A stretch of DNA of 64,000 nucleotides, taken from positions 62,001 through 126,000 of the forward strand of contig CAMKQH010000003.1 in assembly GCA_946414885.1 (NCBI GenBank), given 5' to 3'. The DNA comes from an uncultured Lachnospiraceae bacterium. GTDB lineage: Bacteria > Bacillota > Clostridia > Lachnospirales > Lachnospiraceae. Below are positions 8,930 to 19,200 of this stretch, in pieces (within the stretch, counting starts at the first letter, position 1; the number at the start of each line of letters is the position of its first letter). Both the position numbers and the translations under genes were made by a program. The notes beneath the pieces are model-generated. The model was not told where the DNA came from. It saw only the letters and a program-made list of their open reading frames with translations, and searched no databases.

Positions 8930-10504
8930 ATGAAAAAGAACCGGATCATACAGATCATATTTTCCATTATCTTTTTTTACTTTATTTTGACAGTTTTGCT
9001 TTTTGTTGCCGAGACGGTGTCGAAGGGGGCGGAAAGCAGTATCACGAATCTTGGCGACGCCGCATGGTATCTGCTGGCGACGCTGACGACCGTTGGATAC
9101 GGCGACGTGACGCCGGTCACCATGGCGGGAAAGACCATCGGGGCAATTATGATGGTTTCCAGTGCAGGCGTTCTGACGTTCCTGCTGGGCCTGACGTTTA
9201 CGGTTCTCTTTGGACGTCTTTTGCCTTGCTTTTTGCTCTGGTGCGTGCGTCACAGGAATTGGTATGTGTTCTCGACGCTGGATGAGAGCACGCAGATCCT
9301 GGCCAGCAGACTGGCAAAGGAAGATCCCAAGGCGGCTTACGTCTTTTGCGGCAGGGAGGAGACGATCTCCCAGGAGTATTTTCCGACCATGAAGCATCAC
9401 GTGATCATCGATGAGCCGACGGAGGTCGTGATCAAAAGGCAGGATCCTTCGAAACGATGCAACGTATTCTTTATGACAAAAAACGGCTGGGAGAATGACG
9501 CCCTCGGGCGCGGCCTGTTAAAGAGGGGAAATCGCCCAGGGCTTAAGGTGTTCTGCGATGCGGATCACGCGCCGGACCACGTGCCTGACGGAATGGTTTT
9601 GTTCCATCGCCCGGACTCCATCGCGCGAAGCTATTGGACGAGCTTTCCGGTGGAGACGAATGAGAAAGTGATCCTGCTTGTCGGTGACGGGAAGGTTGCC
9701 CGCCAGATCTTGGAGAGGGGCATTCTCATCAACGTGCTTCCCTGGGAACAATCCCTGGAGTACCACATGTTTGGGGATTGGACGGAATTCCAGAGGGATC
9801 ATTATGAACTTGGTAAGATTGTCGGGATCGGCGTTAAGCCGGTGGACGAAGACGGTTTATTCTTTGAAGGGCAGGCGTGGAATGCGTCCCCTGCGCTCCT
9901 GGCAAGTGCAAGCCGCATCATTTTCTGTGCTGACGACGAGGAGGTCAATCTCTCCCGCATGACGGAGCTACGGCGGCATTTCCCGACGAGGGCGCAGGTG
10001 GATGCGTACACTTCCAAGGCGGATGACCGTTGCAGAAACTTTGGCGGGGACGATCAGTTGCTGACGGGTGAGATCGTCATGCAGGAAAAACTGAACCGCA
10101 TGGCGGTCAAGCTGAATGAGTTTTATTGTAACAAGACGGGCAGTGGTACGGGCTGGATGGAGCTTTCTGAGTTCCACAGGCAGTCGAACATCGCCGCGGC
10201 CGATCATTTGCTTACGAAGATCCGGTTGCTCCTGCCTCAGGAGAACGTCACGCAGGTGACGCCAGAGGTTTGCGCTACGGCATTCGCGAGATATTGCGAG
10301 CTTTCCGCCGAGCGGAAGGAAGCCTGCAGGTGGCTGGAGCATAAGCGCTGGATGCGATTCCACGTGATGAACAATTGGAGTTACGCGCCCGTAAGGGATA
10401 ATCAGCTTCGTCATCACCCCATGCTGGTATCGTATGAGGAACTGACGGAGCAGGAACAGGCATTGGATGATTCAGCTTGGGAGATACTAGGGGAGATCAA
10501 GTAA
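8930..10504 (+). CDS. Two-TM K+ channel-like protein with Rossmann-like segments and a RyR domain
   Basis: A 524-residue protein; the ATG at 8930 is used. Two membrane helices (about residues 5-27 and 68-97) flank a pore loop with the K+ selectivity filter TVGYGD at 54-59. The cytosolic part has two Rossmann/RCK-like stretches, starting near 107 (WYVFSTLDESTQILASRLA) and 245 (VILLVGDGKVARQIL). At the C-terminus (about 465-520) is a ryanodine-receptor repeat-like domain: EHKRWMRF, NNWSY, RDNQLRHHPMLV, SYEEL. The layout suggests a ligand-gated K+ channel whose RyR domain reads a small, possibly nucleotide, ligand. The next gene starts 2 bp later and has the same layout without the filter. Confidence 0.85.
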   Translation: MKKNRIIQIIFSIIFFYFILTVLLFVAETVSKGAESSITNLGDAAWYLLATLTTVGYGDVTPVTMAGKTIGAIMMVSSAGVLTFLLGLTFTVLFGRLLPCFLLWCVRHRNWYVFSTLDESTQILASRLAKEDPKAAYVFCGREETISQEYFPTMKHHVIIDEPTEVVIKRQDPSKRCNVFFMTKNGWENDALGRGLLKRGNRPGLKVFCDADHAPDHVPDGMVLFHRPDSIARSYWTSFPVETNEKVILLVGDGKVARQILERGILINVLPWEQSLEYHMFGDWTEFQRDHYELGKIVGIGVKPVDEDGLFFEGQAWNASPALLASASRIIFCADDEEVNLSRMTELRRHFPTRAQVDAYTSKADDRCRNFGGDDQLLTGEIVMQEKLNRMAVKLNEFYCNKTGSGTGWMELSEFHRQSNIAAADHLLTKIRLLLPQENVTQVTPEVCATAFARYCELSAERKEACRWLEHKRWMRFHVMNNWSYAPVRDNQLRHHPMLVSYEELTEQEQALDDSAWEILGEIK

Positions 10505-10505
10505 A

Positions 10506-12362
10506 ATGGCAGTAGACATGACGGTAATTCTGATATCGGCGGCATTCTTTCTGGCGTTGGTGCTTTACTTTGCGTTGGAACAGGAACATCGGGAACGAAT
10601 CACGGGCATTGCTTTCTTTATCGCGGCAGCAGGCGGAATCGTGATCTATGGCTTCGCCTATTCTCACGGGCATAACAGCATGTTTGACCGGGTGACGGCC
10701 GTACTTCGGACGCTAATCGACGTGGGACGCATGTTTGTGGGCATGAATAATGAAGCCGTTTTTCGAGAGGCCCTTGCAAAGGTGGGAGCAACGGATTCCT
10801 TGTGGCTCTTTGTGTTTTGGGGAGCTCACTTTTTTGCTTATTATTCCATGGCCAGTGCGGCAGTGCTCGCCTTGGGAAAGGGCGCGATCAGAAAGCTCCA
10901 GCAGCTTCTTTTGAACGTGCGTGATCTGGAGATCATCTATGGCATCACGGACAGTTCCCTGACCCTTGGAAGACACGTGGCGTCGGACAAGCATAAATCC
11001 GTGATATTTATCGGGCGTGCGGATGCCTCGCAGGAATTGGCCATCCGTCAGATGGGAGCGCTTCTGTATTCGGACGACGTGGCACTGGAGCCGCAGGAAG
11101 CCTTCTTAAAAAGGCTCTCCCTGAAGCGTCATGACCGTAAGCTACACGTCTATGCGCTTTCTGAAAACGAGGATGCAAACATCAAGTATGCGGTTCATTT
11201 GCTGGCATTGTTGAAAAAGGCTGAAATGGAGCCGCAGAGGACTTCCCTGGTGCTTCTCGGTCAGGAGGAGCGTCACGGCGGCGACCTTCAGGCGACGAGG
11301 GATCACTATGGTTATGGTGAGGTAAAGGCGTTTGACCATTCGGAGCTGACGGCGCGTCTTCTCGTTCAAAAATATCCGATCAGTAAGGCTGTTGAATTTG
11401 ACGACAACGGACTTGCCAAGCAGGACGTTGAGGTCCTGTTGGTGGGCTTTGGTCCCATGGGACAGGAGGTTTTGAAGAAGCTGATCGCAAATGGACAGTT
11501 TGAGGGCAGCACCTTCCATGCCCACGTGTTTGATCCAAATTGCGGGATTGTGGACGGATTCTACCGCAGAAGATATGCGGCTATGCTGAAAGCTTACGAC
11601 GTGACGTTTCATTCCGGCAGCGGCAGAAGCATGCAATTCTGCGATTTCCTGGAGGAACATGCGCAGAGCCTTACGTATATCGTGGTGGCCATCGGAAATC
11701 TGAAAAAGGGAGGAGAAATCGCGTATGCCATTTTGGATTTCCTCGCAAAATCAAAGAGAAAACTGCCGGTATATCAGTGCTGTAATGACACTGTGGTCTG
11801 CTATCAGGATCATTTGGAGAGTGAGTACGCCAGCCTGCATGACGCAGACATTTTGTTTGGCGGCACCATGGATGACCTCGCCATGAAGATCAACCATTAT
11901 TATAACGATCCGGAAGGGTCACCTAAGGAACAGTGGATGGCATGTGATTACTTTAGCCGCATGAGCTGCCGCGCCAGCGCGGATTTCCTGTCTGCTTACT
12001 TAAACAGACTGTGCGAGGATCATTCCAAGGAACTGACGGACGAGAAAGTGGAGAACATGGCAAAGACGGAGCACCTGCGCTGGAATGCGTTCCACTACAG
12101 CATGGGTTACGTAAGGATGAGCGACGAGACTTGGGCGGCAAGGGCGGAGCAGTTCCGCAAGGAAGTAACGGTCGGCGGCGTGGGACACGTCAGGATTTCC
12201 AAGGATGCCGCAGAGAAGCAGCACGCCTGTCTGGTAAGCTGGGACGAGCTGGACGAATTGTCTGCAAGGGAGAATGAAGTCACTGGAAAATCCGTGGACT
12301 ACAAGCAGATGGACCGTGATAACGTAAAGGTTGTCCTGAAGCTGCTGCAGGAAGAGAATTAG
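10506..12362 (+). CDS. Membrane-anchored Rossmann-RyR protein, filterless partner of the channel
   Basis: A 618-residue protein with three N-terminal membrane segments (about 6-23, 32-50 and 98-122) and no TVGYGD filter. Two Rossmann/RCK-like segments follow: DLEIIYGITDSSLTLGRHV near 138 and VEVLLVGFGPMGQEVL near 309 with a dinucleotide-binding glycine pattern. The C-terminal domain (about 515-585) is RyR-like: TEHLRWNAFHYSMGY and HACLVSWDEL. It follows the channel gene by 2 bp. The shared order of membrane part, two Rossmann segments and RyR suggests a duplicated, diverged subunit that could form a heteromeric channel or a regulatory cap. Confidence 0.78.
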   Translation: MAVDMTVILISAAFFLALVLYFALEQEHRERITGIAFFIAAAGGIVIYGFAYSHGHNSMFDRVTAVLRTLIDVGRMFVGMNNEAVFREALAKVGATDSLWLFVFWGAHFFAYYSMASAAVLALGKGAIRKLQQLLLNVRDLEIIYGITDSSLTLGRHVASDKHKSVIFIGRADASQELAIRQMGALLYSDDVALEPQEAFLKRLSLKRHDRKLHVYALSENEDANIKYAVHLLALLKKAEMEPQRTSLVLLGQEERHGGDLQATRDHYGYGEVKAFDHSELTARLLVQKYPISKAVEFDDNGLAKQDVEVLLVGFGPMGQEVLKKLIANGQFEGSTFHAHVFDPNCGIVDGFYRRRYAAMLKAYDVTFHSGSGRSMQFCDFLEEHAQSLTYIVVAIGNLKKGGEIAYAILDFLAKSKRKLPVYQCCNDTVVCYQDHLESEYASLHDADILFGGTMDDLAMKINHYYNDPEGSPKEQWMACDYFSRMSCRASADFLSAYLNRLCEDHSKELTDEKVENMAKTEHLRWNAFHYSMGYVRMSDETWAARAEQFRKEVTVGGVGHVRISKDAAEKQHACLVSWDELDELSARENEVTGKSVDYKQMDRDNVKVVLKLLQEEN

Positions 12363-12388
12363 TATCAATGAGGGGATAGGGAAGGAAG

Positions 12389-13384
12389 ATGGCATTTTTA
12401 TTCGACGTACCGGAGTATAAAAAGATCAGAGTGATCATTGACACGGATGCCGCCTGTGAAGCGGACGATCCCTTTGCGATCGTGCAGGCGCTCCTTAGCC
12501 CTAAGCTGATCGTGAAGGGCATTTTGGCAGAGCATTTTCGGGAAGAGGGCTCCATGGAAAGAAGTTATCAGGAGATCCAGACGATCCTGGATTGCATGGA
12601 CGTTAAGAACGTGCCGGCATTTCACGGGCAGGCGGGACCCGCTCCCGCGGGCTTCTTCGACAAGCAGGAGGCTTGCAGTGCGGAGAGTTCTGGGGCCGAA
12701 ACTGCGTTGAAAGATGCGGAGCTATCTGAGGGCGTGCGTTTTCTGATCGAAGAGGCCCTGCACGAGGATGAAAAACCATTGTTCGTACTGTGTCAGGGAG
12801 CGATCACGAATGTGGCGGTTGCCATAAAAACCTGCCCTGAGATCATAAAGCGAATGACGGTCATTTGGATCGGAACCCACGGCGAGGCTCCTCACGCGGC
12901 TCCCTTCCGTGAATTTAACGCGGGGAATGACGTGGATGCTGCCAACTTTTTGCTATCCTGCGGCGGTGACGTCTGGGTGGTTCCCTCCACGGTTTATACC
13001 ACGATCACCATTGGCATTGCGGAGATCCAAAGAAGAATTCTGCCCTGCGGAAAGATTGGAGAGCATCTCTTCTGGAACCTTGTGAATTATAACAATTCCG
13101 AATTTGCCGGATGGACGAAGGGCGAGAGTTGGTCCCTTGGGGATTCTCCCGCGATCGCGCTGGCCCTCAATCCGGATTGCGGCCACTTTAAATACGTGCC
13201 GGCGCCCGTCGTGGCGGAGGATACGTCTTCCGTCGCCTGGGATGAACCCTTGGCGGGGAGGCAAAGTGAGGCAACCCAGGCGGGAGAAACCTGCAAGCGC
13301 CCTATGGTAAAAATGTATTATGACGTGGACTCCAGATATATTTTGGAAGATCTCATCGCCAAGCTGGAATTGTTTTGTAAATAA
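12389..13384 (+). CDS. Inosine-uridine-type nucleoside hydrolase
   Basis: A 331-residue protein with the IUNH signature near the start: DTDAACEADDPFA aligns with the DTDxGxDxDD form of the Ca2+-binding motif. Other family marks are CQGAITNVAVAI, EFNAGNDVDAANFLL and the C-terminal GDSPAIALA Asp region. The family hydrolyses N-glycosidic bonds of ribonucleosides in the cytosol. It starts 26 bp after the RyR partner gene and has no promoter of its own, so it is part of that operon. In this setting it may make or remove the ligand sensed by the RyR domains, which is inference. The Asp-to-Glu change in the metal motif may affect activity. Confidence 0.82.
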   Translation: MAFLFDVPEYKKIRVIIDTDAACEADDPFAIVQALLSPKLIVKGILAEHFREEGSMERSYQEIQTILDCMDVKNVPAFHGQAGPAPAGFFDKQEACSAESSGAETALKDAELSEGVRFLIEEALHEDEKPLFVLCQGAITNVAVAIKTCPEIIKRMTVIWIGTHGEAPHAAPFREFNAGNDVDAANFLLSCGGDVWVVPSTVYTTITIGIAEIQRRILPCGKIGEHLFWNLVNYNNSEFAGWTKGESWSLGDSPAIALALNPDCGHFKYVPAPVVAEDTSSVAWDEPLAGRQSEATQAGETCKRPMVKMYYDVDSRYILEDLIAKLELFCK

Positions 13385-13517
13385 GTAGTTTTTTTATCTT
13401 TCCATATTAGACCAAACTAGTCAATCCATAAGATAAGGTTTGTCGTTGTGTGGTAAACGTGATATGCTTAACGTGATAAGCGTAAATATGTAAAAAGATA
13501 CCTAGGGTTTAGGAAAT

Positions 13518-14570
13518 ATGAAAAGAGAAAACGTAAATAAAAAGAGACGATTTGTTTGTTTGGCGGCGGGGCTGTTGTGCCTTTCGCTGACGGCCTGCGG
13601 CGAGAAGGAGCCGCAGGGCATTTTACAGGGCGTACCCATTTCCGCGGAGGAAGACAGCGGTGAAGTGGTAAGGAAATCCGTGGAAGATTCCTTGGCCGAA
13701 AAGACAATGGAAGCAAGTGATCTGACGCTGGATGCCATAGATTTTGCGGAGGAAGAACTGACGCCGGAGGACGTGACGGCGACGGGAGACGTAGTTGCAA
13801 CGGGAAATGCGGTAAATCTTCTTCAGGCGGATGGAAATACGCTGGAAACAAGAGTGATGACGCCAGCGGGATATGAGCGCGTGGAGGCGCCGGAAGGAAG
13901 CTTTGAAGAGTATTTGCGCCAGTATCCCCTGAAACCGGCGGGAGCGAAGGTGCATCTCTATGACGGAACGGAGAAGGGAAATCAATCGGCGCACGTTGCC
14001 GTGTTTGACCTTCCCATCGAAGATTATGACCTGCAGCAGTGCGCGGATTCCGTGATGAGAATGTATGCCGAGTATTTTTGGGCGACGGAGCAGTATGACA
14101 GGATCAAATTCCATTTTACGAATGGATTTTTGGTGGAATATTCCAAGTGGCGTGACGGAAACCGCATAACCGTCAATGGAAATAACGTATCGTGGATCAA
14201 GTCGAAATCCAAGGATACCTCCTATGAGTGCTTTGTCAGGTACCTAAAGACGATCTTTTGTTATGCGGGAACGCTTTCCATGGAAAAGGAGTCCGAGCCG
14301 ACAGTCACCACCCTGTTAAAGGCGGGGGACGTATTCTTGTACGGGGGAAGCCCCGGACACGTGGTGATGGTGGTGGACGTCTGCGAGAACGAAGACGGCA
14401 AGAAGGCATTCTTGCTGGCGCAGGGCTACATGCCCGCACAGGAATTTCACCTCTTGAAAAATGACCGTCATCCGGAGGATCCCTGGTATTATCAGGAAGA
14501 GATCAAATATCCTTTTAGCACGCCGGAATACACTTTCCAAGAGGGTAGCATGCGGAGCTTGAATTATTGA
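13518..14570 (+). CDS. DUF4846-type lipoprotein
   Basis: A 350-residue protein with a lipoprotein signal peptide (lipobox LTAC, cysteine near residue 27) and an acidic linker to about residue 110. The rest fits DUF4846: YDLQQCADSVMRMYAEYFW, FHFTNGF, a GDVFLYGGSPGHVVMVVD segment and LAQGYMPAQEFHLLKN with PWY near the end. It is anchored outside the membrane. The mention of GHVVMVVD followed by a His-containing end suggests a possible NlpC-like or hydrolase fold, but function is not known to me. It is monocistronic, with 133 bp upstream and a convergent gene downstream. Confidence 0.75.
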   Translation: MKRENVNKKRRFVCLAAGLLCLSLTACGEKEPQGILQGVPISAEEDSGEVVRKSVEDSLAEKTMEASDLTLDAIDFAEEELTPEDVTATGDVVATGNAVNLLQADGNTLETRVMTPAGYERVEAPEGSFEEYLRQYPLKPAGAKVHLYDGTEKGNQSAHVAVFDLPIEDYDLQQCADSVMRMYAEYFWATEQYDRIKFHFTNGFLVEYSKWRDGNRITVNGNNVSWIKSKSKDTSYECFVRYLKTIFCYAGTLSMEKESEPTVTTLLKAGDVFLYGGSPGHVVMVVDVCENEDGKKAFLLAQGYMPAQEFHLLKNDRHPEDPWYYQEEIKYPFSTPEYTFQEGSMRSLNY

Positions 14571-14588
14571 GCCTAACACGTTCTAATC

Positions 14589-15593
14589 TTAGTCTCGTTT
14601 TCCTTTGGCGAAGGCGCTGCTGATGGTGACGACGCCGCCAAAGAGCACGCCTGCCACGGGCCAGATGATCCAAGATCTGTCCCAATCGTCGGTGATAAAA
14701 CTCCACGCAAGGAAAATTGCAACGATAAGAGTCCAATAGACGGTGCTGACGGCGCCAGTCACGGGGCTCTTTTTCTTTTGGCTGAGCGTATAATCGCCCT
14801 CTTGAAGGAGCTTGTCATAAGATCCATTCATGGATCCGGAGCGAACCAGAAGGTTCACGCCAACGCTCACAAAGAGCAGCAGGGTGGATACCATAAAGAG
14901 TACCAAGTATTCCGGCGCTTCCAGGAAGGAAACCGTCAGCAGGGGGATCGGACTGATGATGCAAAGAATTACGCCGAGGGCGGTCAAAATAACGTTGGTC
15001 TGCTCGTTAGCCTTCTTCCGTTCCCTTACCATGCCAGTTACGCCGTAGAGCGTTTCAATGGGACTCTTTTCCAGGTATTCAAAGCGCTTCATCTTTGCGC
15101 CGAGGAGGATAAACACAAACACGGCGATCGCAATGAGGATCAGCAGGGAGATCACCCCGAAGCCTGCCATCAGCCCTTCACTTAAAGGAAAGCCTGGTAT
15201 CTGCGAAAGAGCTAGGAAAAACAGCAACAGTGCCGGGGCAAAGATGCAAAGACTCACCATGCTCGCCATCTTAGGTGCTACTTCTTCCGTCAGTTCGAGA
15301 AAATCATTTGCCTCTTCGAGAGAGACGCGAACCACGGCTTCCGAGGAAGCGTCGGCGGAGGATGCGTCGAAAGAGGAACTGATGCTTTCCGGTTCCATGT
15401 CATCCTTCAATAAGTAATCCGTGGTCACTCCGAAGAGCTCTGCCATCTTGATGATTTTCTGGATGTCGGGGATTGCCTGCGCGCCCTCCCATTTTGAAAT
15501 GGACTGTCTGGAGACGGAGAGCTGCTCCGCGAGTTCCTCCTGGGACCATCCGTTCTTTTTTCTTTCATTCATAATTTTATCTGCTAAGATCAT
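14589..15593 (-). CDS. Xre-family regulator with membrane tail
   Basis: A 334-residue protein. Residues 1-65 are a Cro/C1 HTH (WSQEELAEQLSVSRQSISKWE), a linker to about 115 follows, and about five hydrophobic segments make up the rest (115-135, 145-170, 200-225, 230-250 and 285-325). Fusions of this kind are common in Clostridia and tether the DNA-binding domain to the membrane. Targets are unknown. It converges with the DUF4846 gene and is divergent from the BlaI gene across 327 bp. Confidence 0.82.
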   Translation of the reverse strand: MILADKIMNERKKNGWSQEELAEQLSVSRQSISKWEGAQAIPDIQKIIKMAELFGVTTDYLLKDDMEPESISSSFDASSADASSEAVVRVSLEEANDFLELTEEVAPKMASMVSLCIFAPALLLFFLALSQIPGFPLSEGLMAGFGVISLLILIAIAVFVFILLGAKMKRFEYLEKSPIETLYGVTGMVRERKKANEQTNVILTALGVILCIISPIPLLTVSFLEAPEYLVLFMVSTLLLFVSVGVNLLVRSGSMNGSYDKLLQEGDYTLSQKKKSPVTGAVSTVYWTLIVAIFLAWSFITDDWDRSWIIWPVAGVLFGGVVTISSAFAKGKRD

Positions 15594-15828
15594 TATTTTT
15601 TCCCCTTTCCTTTCTTCCGATCGTGCCTTGGGAAGGCCGTCGATCTGTTCCCGTGGTTGGATGAATTTTGTTTCGCTTAAGCAAGTTCATCGTACCATGA
15701 GGGTGGGTTGCAAGCCATAAACCGGACTTTTCAATTTGTCAACTGGCGGTTGCAATTCCCGTAAAATAAGGGTTTTCCATAAGTTTATCACATTTTGGGA
15801 CTGAAAAAAAGAAAAGTTTAAAAGAGAC

Positions 15829-15857
15829 TTGACGTTTGAGGTCGACAAATGTAGAAT
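15829..15857 (+). promoter_or_regulatory. Promoter of the blaI-type/M56 operon
   Basis: TTGACG (15829-15834) and TAGAAT (15852-15857) are spaced 17 bp. Both operators described in the next entry overlap or follow the -10, a textbook repression geometry. The rest of the 15594-15828 gap shows no gene. Confidence 0.82.
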
Positions 15858-15881
15858 AAAGGCAGGTCGACATGTGTCGAC
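15841..15881 (+). promoter_or_regulatory. Two BlaI-type operators
   Basis: Two dyads share the half-site GTCGACA: GTCGACAAATGTAG at 15841-15854, overlapping the -10, and GTCGACATGTGTCGAC at 15866-15881 over the expected transcription start. They lie 40 bp upstream of the repressor start. Cleavage of the repressor by the downstream protease would relieve repression. Confidence 0.75.
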
Positions 15882-15920
15882 TAAATGACGTGGACGAAAT
15901 TTCCGAGGAGAAGGATGATC

Positions 15921-16280
15921 ATGACGGACGTAAAATTAAGCGAGAGTGAATACCGATTGATGGACGTGATCTGGGAGAAGGAACCGATCTCAGCGATGGA
16001 GCTTTCCGGGATCTGTCTGGAAAAATATGACTGGAAAAAATCAACCGTTTACACCATGTTAAAGCGCATGGGGGAAAAAGGGCTGCTTTTATTTGAGAAC
16101 AAAAAGGTGGAGGCCTTGGTGGAAAGGGATCAGGTAAATAAGTCCGAGGGCGAATCCCTCCTTCACAAGGCGTACGGCGGGTCCCTTCCGGATTTCTTTG
16201 CGGCTTTTTTGCAGGACAGGAAGCTGACAAAGGATGAGGCAGAGCGGTTACAAAAGTTGATCGAGGAGGCGAAGGAATGA
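15921..16280 (+). CDS. BlaI/MecI-family repressor
   Basis: A 119-residue winged-helix repressor. I chose the ATG at 15921 because GAGGAGAAGG lies 6 bp upstream; an ATG at 15915 abuts it. The N-terminal wHTH has the family pattern LSESEYRLMDVIW, STVYTMLKRM and GLLLFENKKVEALV, and the C-terminal helices (about 80-119) dimerise. Its stop overlaps the start of the M56 gene (ATGA), the classic repressor/sensor-protease pair. It should bind the two dyads at 15841-15881 and repress its own operon. Confidence 0.93.
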   Translation: MTDVKLSESEYRLMDVIWEKEPISAMELSGICLEKYDWKKSTVYTMLKRMGEKGLLLFENKKVEALVERDQVNKSEGESLLHKAYGGSLPDFFAAFLQDRKLTKDEAERLQKLIEEAKE

Positions 16281-19200
16281 CGCAGTTTTTTCAAAACTAT
16301 TTTGTCATGGCGTTGGAAGCGTCGATCGTCATTTTGTTCGTGCTTCTGTTAAGGCCCGTATTTAAGAAGTTTTCAAACCGGATCGCCAGTCTTTTGTGGG
16401 TTGTGGTGCTGTTCCGGCTCTTGTGCCCGTATGCAGTTGAAGTGCCTGCGCCTGCGTTCTTGGGACAATTTATGGCGCAGAACCTGCAGACTTCTGAGGA
16501 AGACGTGGAATCCGTAACGGGCGATGTCTTGCACCATGGCGCGGAGGATGTCAGTCAAGGCGCTCAGATGTCTAAGGTTCAAGGCGATGCGTTGCAGGGA
16601 ATGGACGCGCTGGACGCTGACGGACAGGGTTTACCGGGTGCTGTTGGGCAAGGCTCTCAGGATGCGTCGAAGTCAGGAAATCAGATCTCAGAGTTCCTGC
16701 AGAAGGCGGGTGCTTTGGGCGGTGAGACCTTAGAGGATCCGGTTGGAAGCGATGACCCGCTTGCAACGAACCTGGAAGGCAAAGGAGAGCTCTCCTTGAA
16801 CGCTTCAGACGGCGAAGTGGATCAGGAGCTGGGGATTGAGGACGCGCAGGGCGTGACGGAAGTGGCTTCGCAGACGGTAGATAATGCGGAGGATCATGCA
16901 AAACAAGGCGGGGAGAACCCCTCAGCACAGGCGTGGGTAAAGCAAGACGGTGCGAATGCAGAGATGGAAACCGGGAAGACCGGCACGCAGCATGGCAATG
17001 TTTTCGCCAGTTGGTGGACGGCAGTGCGCGAGTGGTTTCAGAGCGTGCAGGGAAAGAGCTTTGTCACCGTGCTTGGCGTGATCTGGTGCTTTGGAACAAT
17101 CCTGCTGTTTGCTTTTGGAATCATGCGCTATGCAAAACTGACAAAGCAGCTTGGGGAGGCGATCCCCGCCGGCGAATGGAAGAAATATCCCGTAAAGATC
17201 AGCGACGTATCGGGCGTTCCCATGTCCTTTGGCGTACTTCGTCCGGGGATCTACGTGCCGGTGAATTTTGAGGAAAAGGCGGAAGGAAATGCGGAAATGA
17301 TCCTTTGCCACGAGGGCGTGCATCTAAAGCGCCGCGATCCGCTGTGGAAGATCCTTTCCCTGATGGCGCTGTGCCTGCACTGGTGGAACCCGCTGGTATG
17401 GATCAGCATTTACCTGTTCAATAAAGACATGGAGATGGCCTGTGACGAGGGCGTTTTGTCTCAGATCGGCCAGGAGAAGAAATCTGATTACGCGAAGGCG
17501 ATCCTGCACTTTGCGGCGGGCAAAAGCGGCGTATCCCTGGCGGCAACCTTTGGTGAGAGCAACGCGGAGAGCCGGATCCGGGAAGCCTTGAAATTCAAAA
17601 AAAGGCCCCTTGGAATGACCATTGTCATGGCATGTCTCGTTGTACTTTTGGCGGGATGCCTTGCGACAAAGCCTGGCGTTGACAAGGAAGAATCATCGGG
17701 TAAGGAAGAAACCACGGAAGATACTGCCAAGGGTCAGGCAAACCCGGAGCCGACGGAAATGTTGCCGGAATTAACTAATGACATGATCACGGAGATCACA
17801 AATCTGGACCAGGCAATCCAGGCAGATTTGCATTTCCGCGACGTTGTGAAGAACCGGACTGCACCTGCGAACGTTCCCTATTTTGGGTTTGATGAGGGCA
17901 GGTATGAGATATTTTACCTGGACCAGCTGGCGGAAGACTTGAGGAAGGGGCAACCTGAGAAATATCTGGCACTCCAGAATGGGGATCCCGTGACTGCCTT
18001 GGAGACGTTTCTTCCCTTAAAGGGCGGCAGCGGTAAGGCTTGGCAGGAATCTTTTAGCAGCGTGATCGTGGCTTATACGTTTGCGAACGGTGAGACCGCG
18101 CATTACTACATGGCACAAAAAGGCGCGATTTGGTATCCCTACCTTCTTGTTGAAAAAATACTCGCTGACCCGTTGTTGGAGGAGTCTTCCAGAAAACTCT
18201 TACTCACTAGAATGGATCAAATCGCAAGGCAGAAGCAGGAGCTTGCCGCGACAACGGCAGAGCAGCTTCGCGGCGTGACGCTTCAGATAGAGGAAGTGAT
18301 CCGGGCCGGAAATTATGGGGAACCGATAAGTGAAGACTGTCAAGAAATCTATATTTGCTGGAATCCGGAGAAATATGGGGAATATGGCGTCATAGAGGAG
18401 CTTCCCAAAGAGGATGCATGCCTTTACGGATTCTATGATGGAAATGCCATGATGCTTCGCGTGGGCGATCAGGCATATCCCATTCATGGTTATTGGATGA
18501 ACGTTCACAGTGAACTGCCTAAGATCTATTGCGGAGACTACGATCAGGACGGACAGAAGGAGTTTGCGCTGATCACCCTGGGAAAAACCGGTACGGGAGT
18601 CTATGGGAACCAGCTTCGCATTTTGGAGATCACGGAGAAGGGACTGGAGACATACGAGCCCAAGAGCCAGAGAATGTTTGGGCAGTTGGAGGAGATGGTC
18701 AGGTATCAATATGATGAAAAGAATCTCATGCTGAGCGTAATGACAACGGACGGGAAAGAGGCATACGCTTCCCTGGAGGGGATTACGGCATTGGCATCGG
18801 GAGAAGATCAGTTACTATGGTATGGCTATGGGGAGTCAGAAGTCTTTTCCGTGGTGGATGATTATCTTTTCTATGACGTGGCAGGAGAAGTCATGCTGGC
18901 AAACAGAGAAGCGCCGGAATATGGCGGAATTGATCTGGAATGTCGCTTGGACTATCGCCCGAACGGAAGCTTTATCGTCAGTGACGTTGAATTAAAAGAG
19001 GCATGGACGGAGCCTGTCCAGAAGGTCGACTTATCGGATGCTTTTGCGGGGGAGAGCATTATCTCGCGTGAAAAAGCGGATCTGAATCAAGACGGCGTGC
19101 CGGATTGGGTTGTCACCAGCGTAACCTATCAAGAGGAGAACCGGAACATAAGCTGGAAGGACCGCTTAACGCAGGGAGAGATTTGCTTCATCAGAGTATA

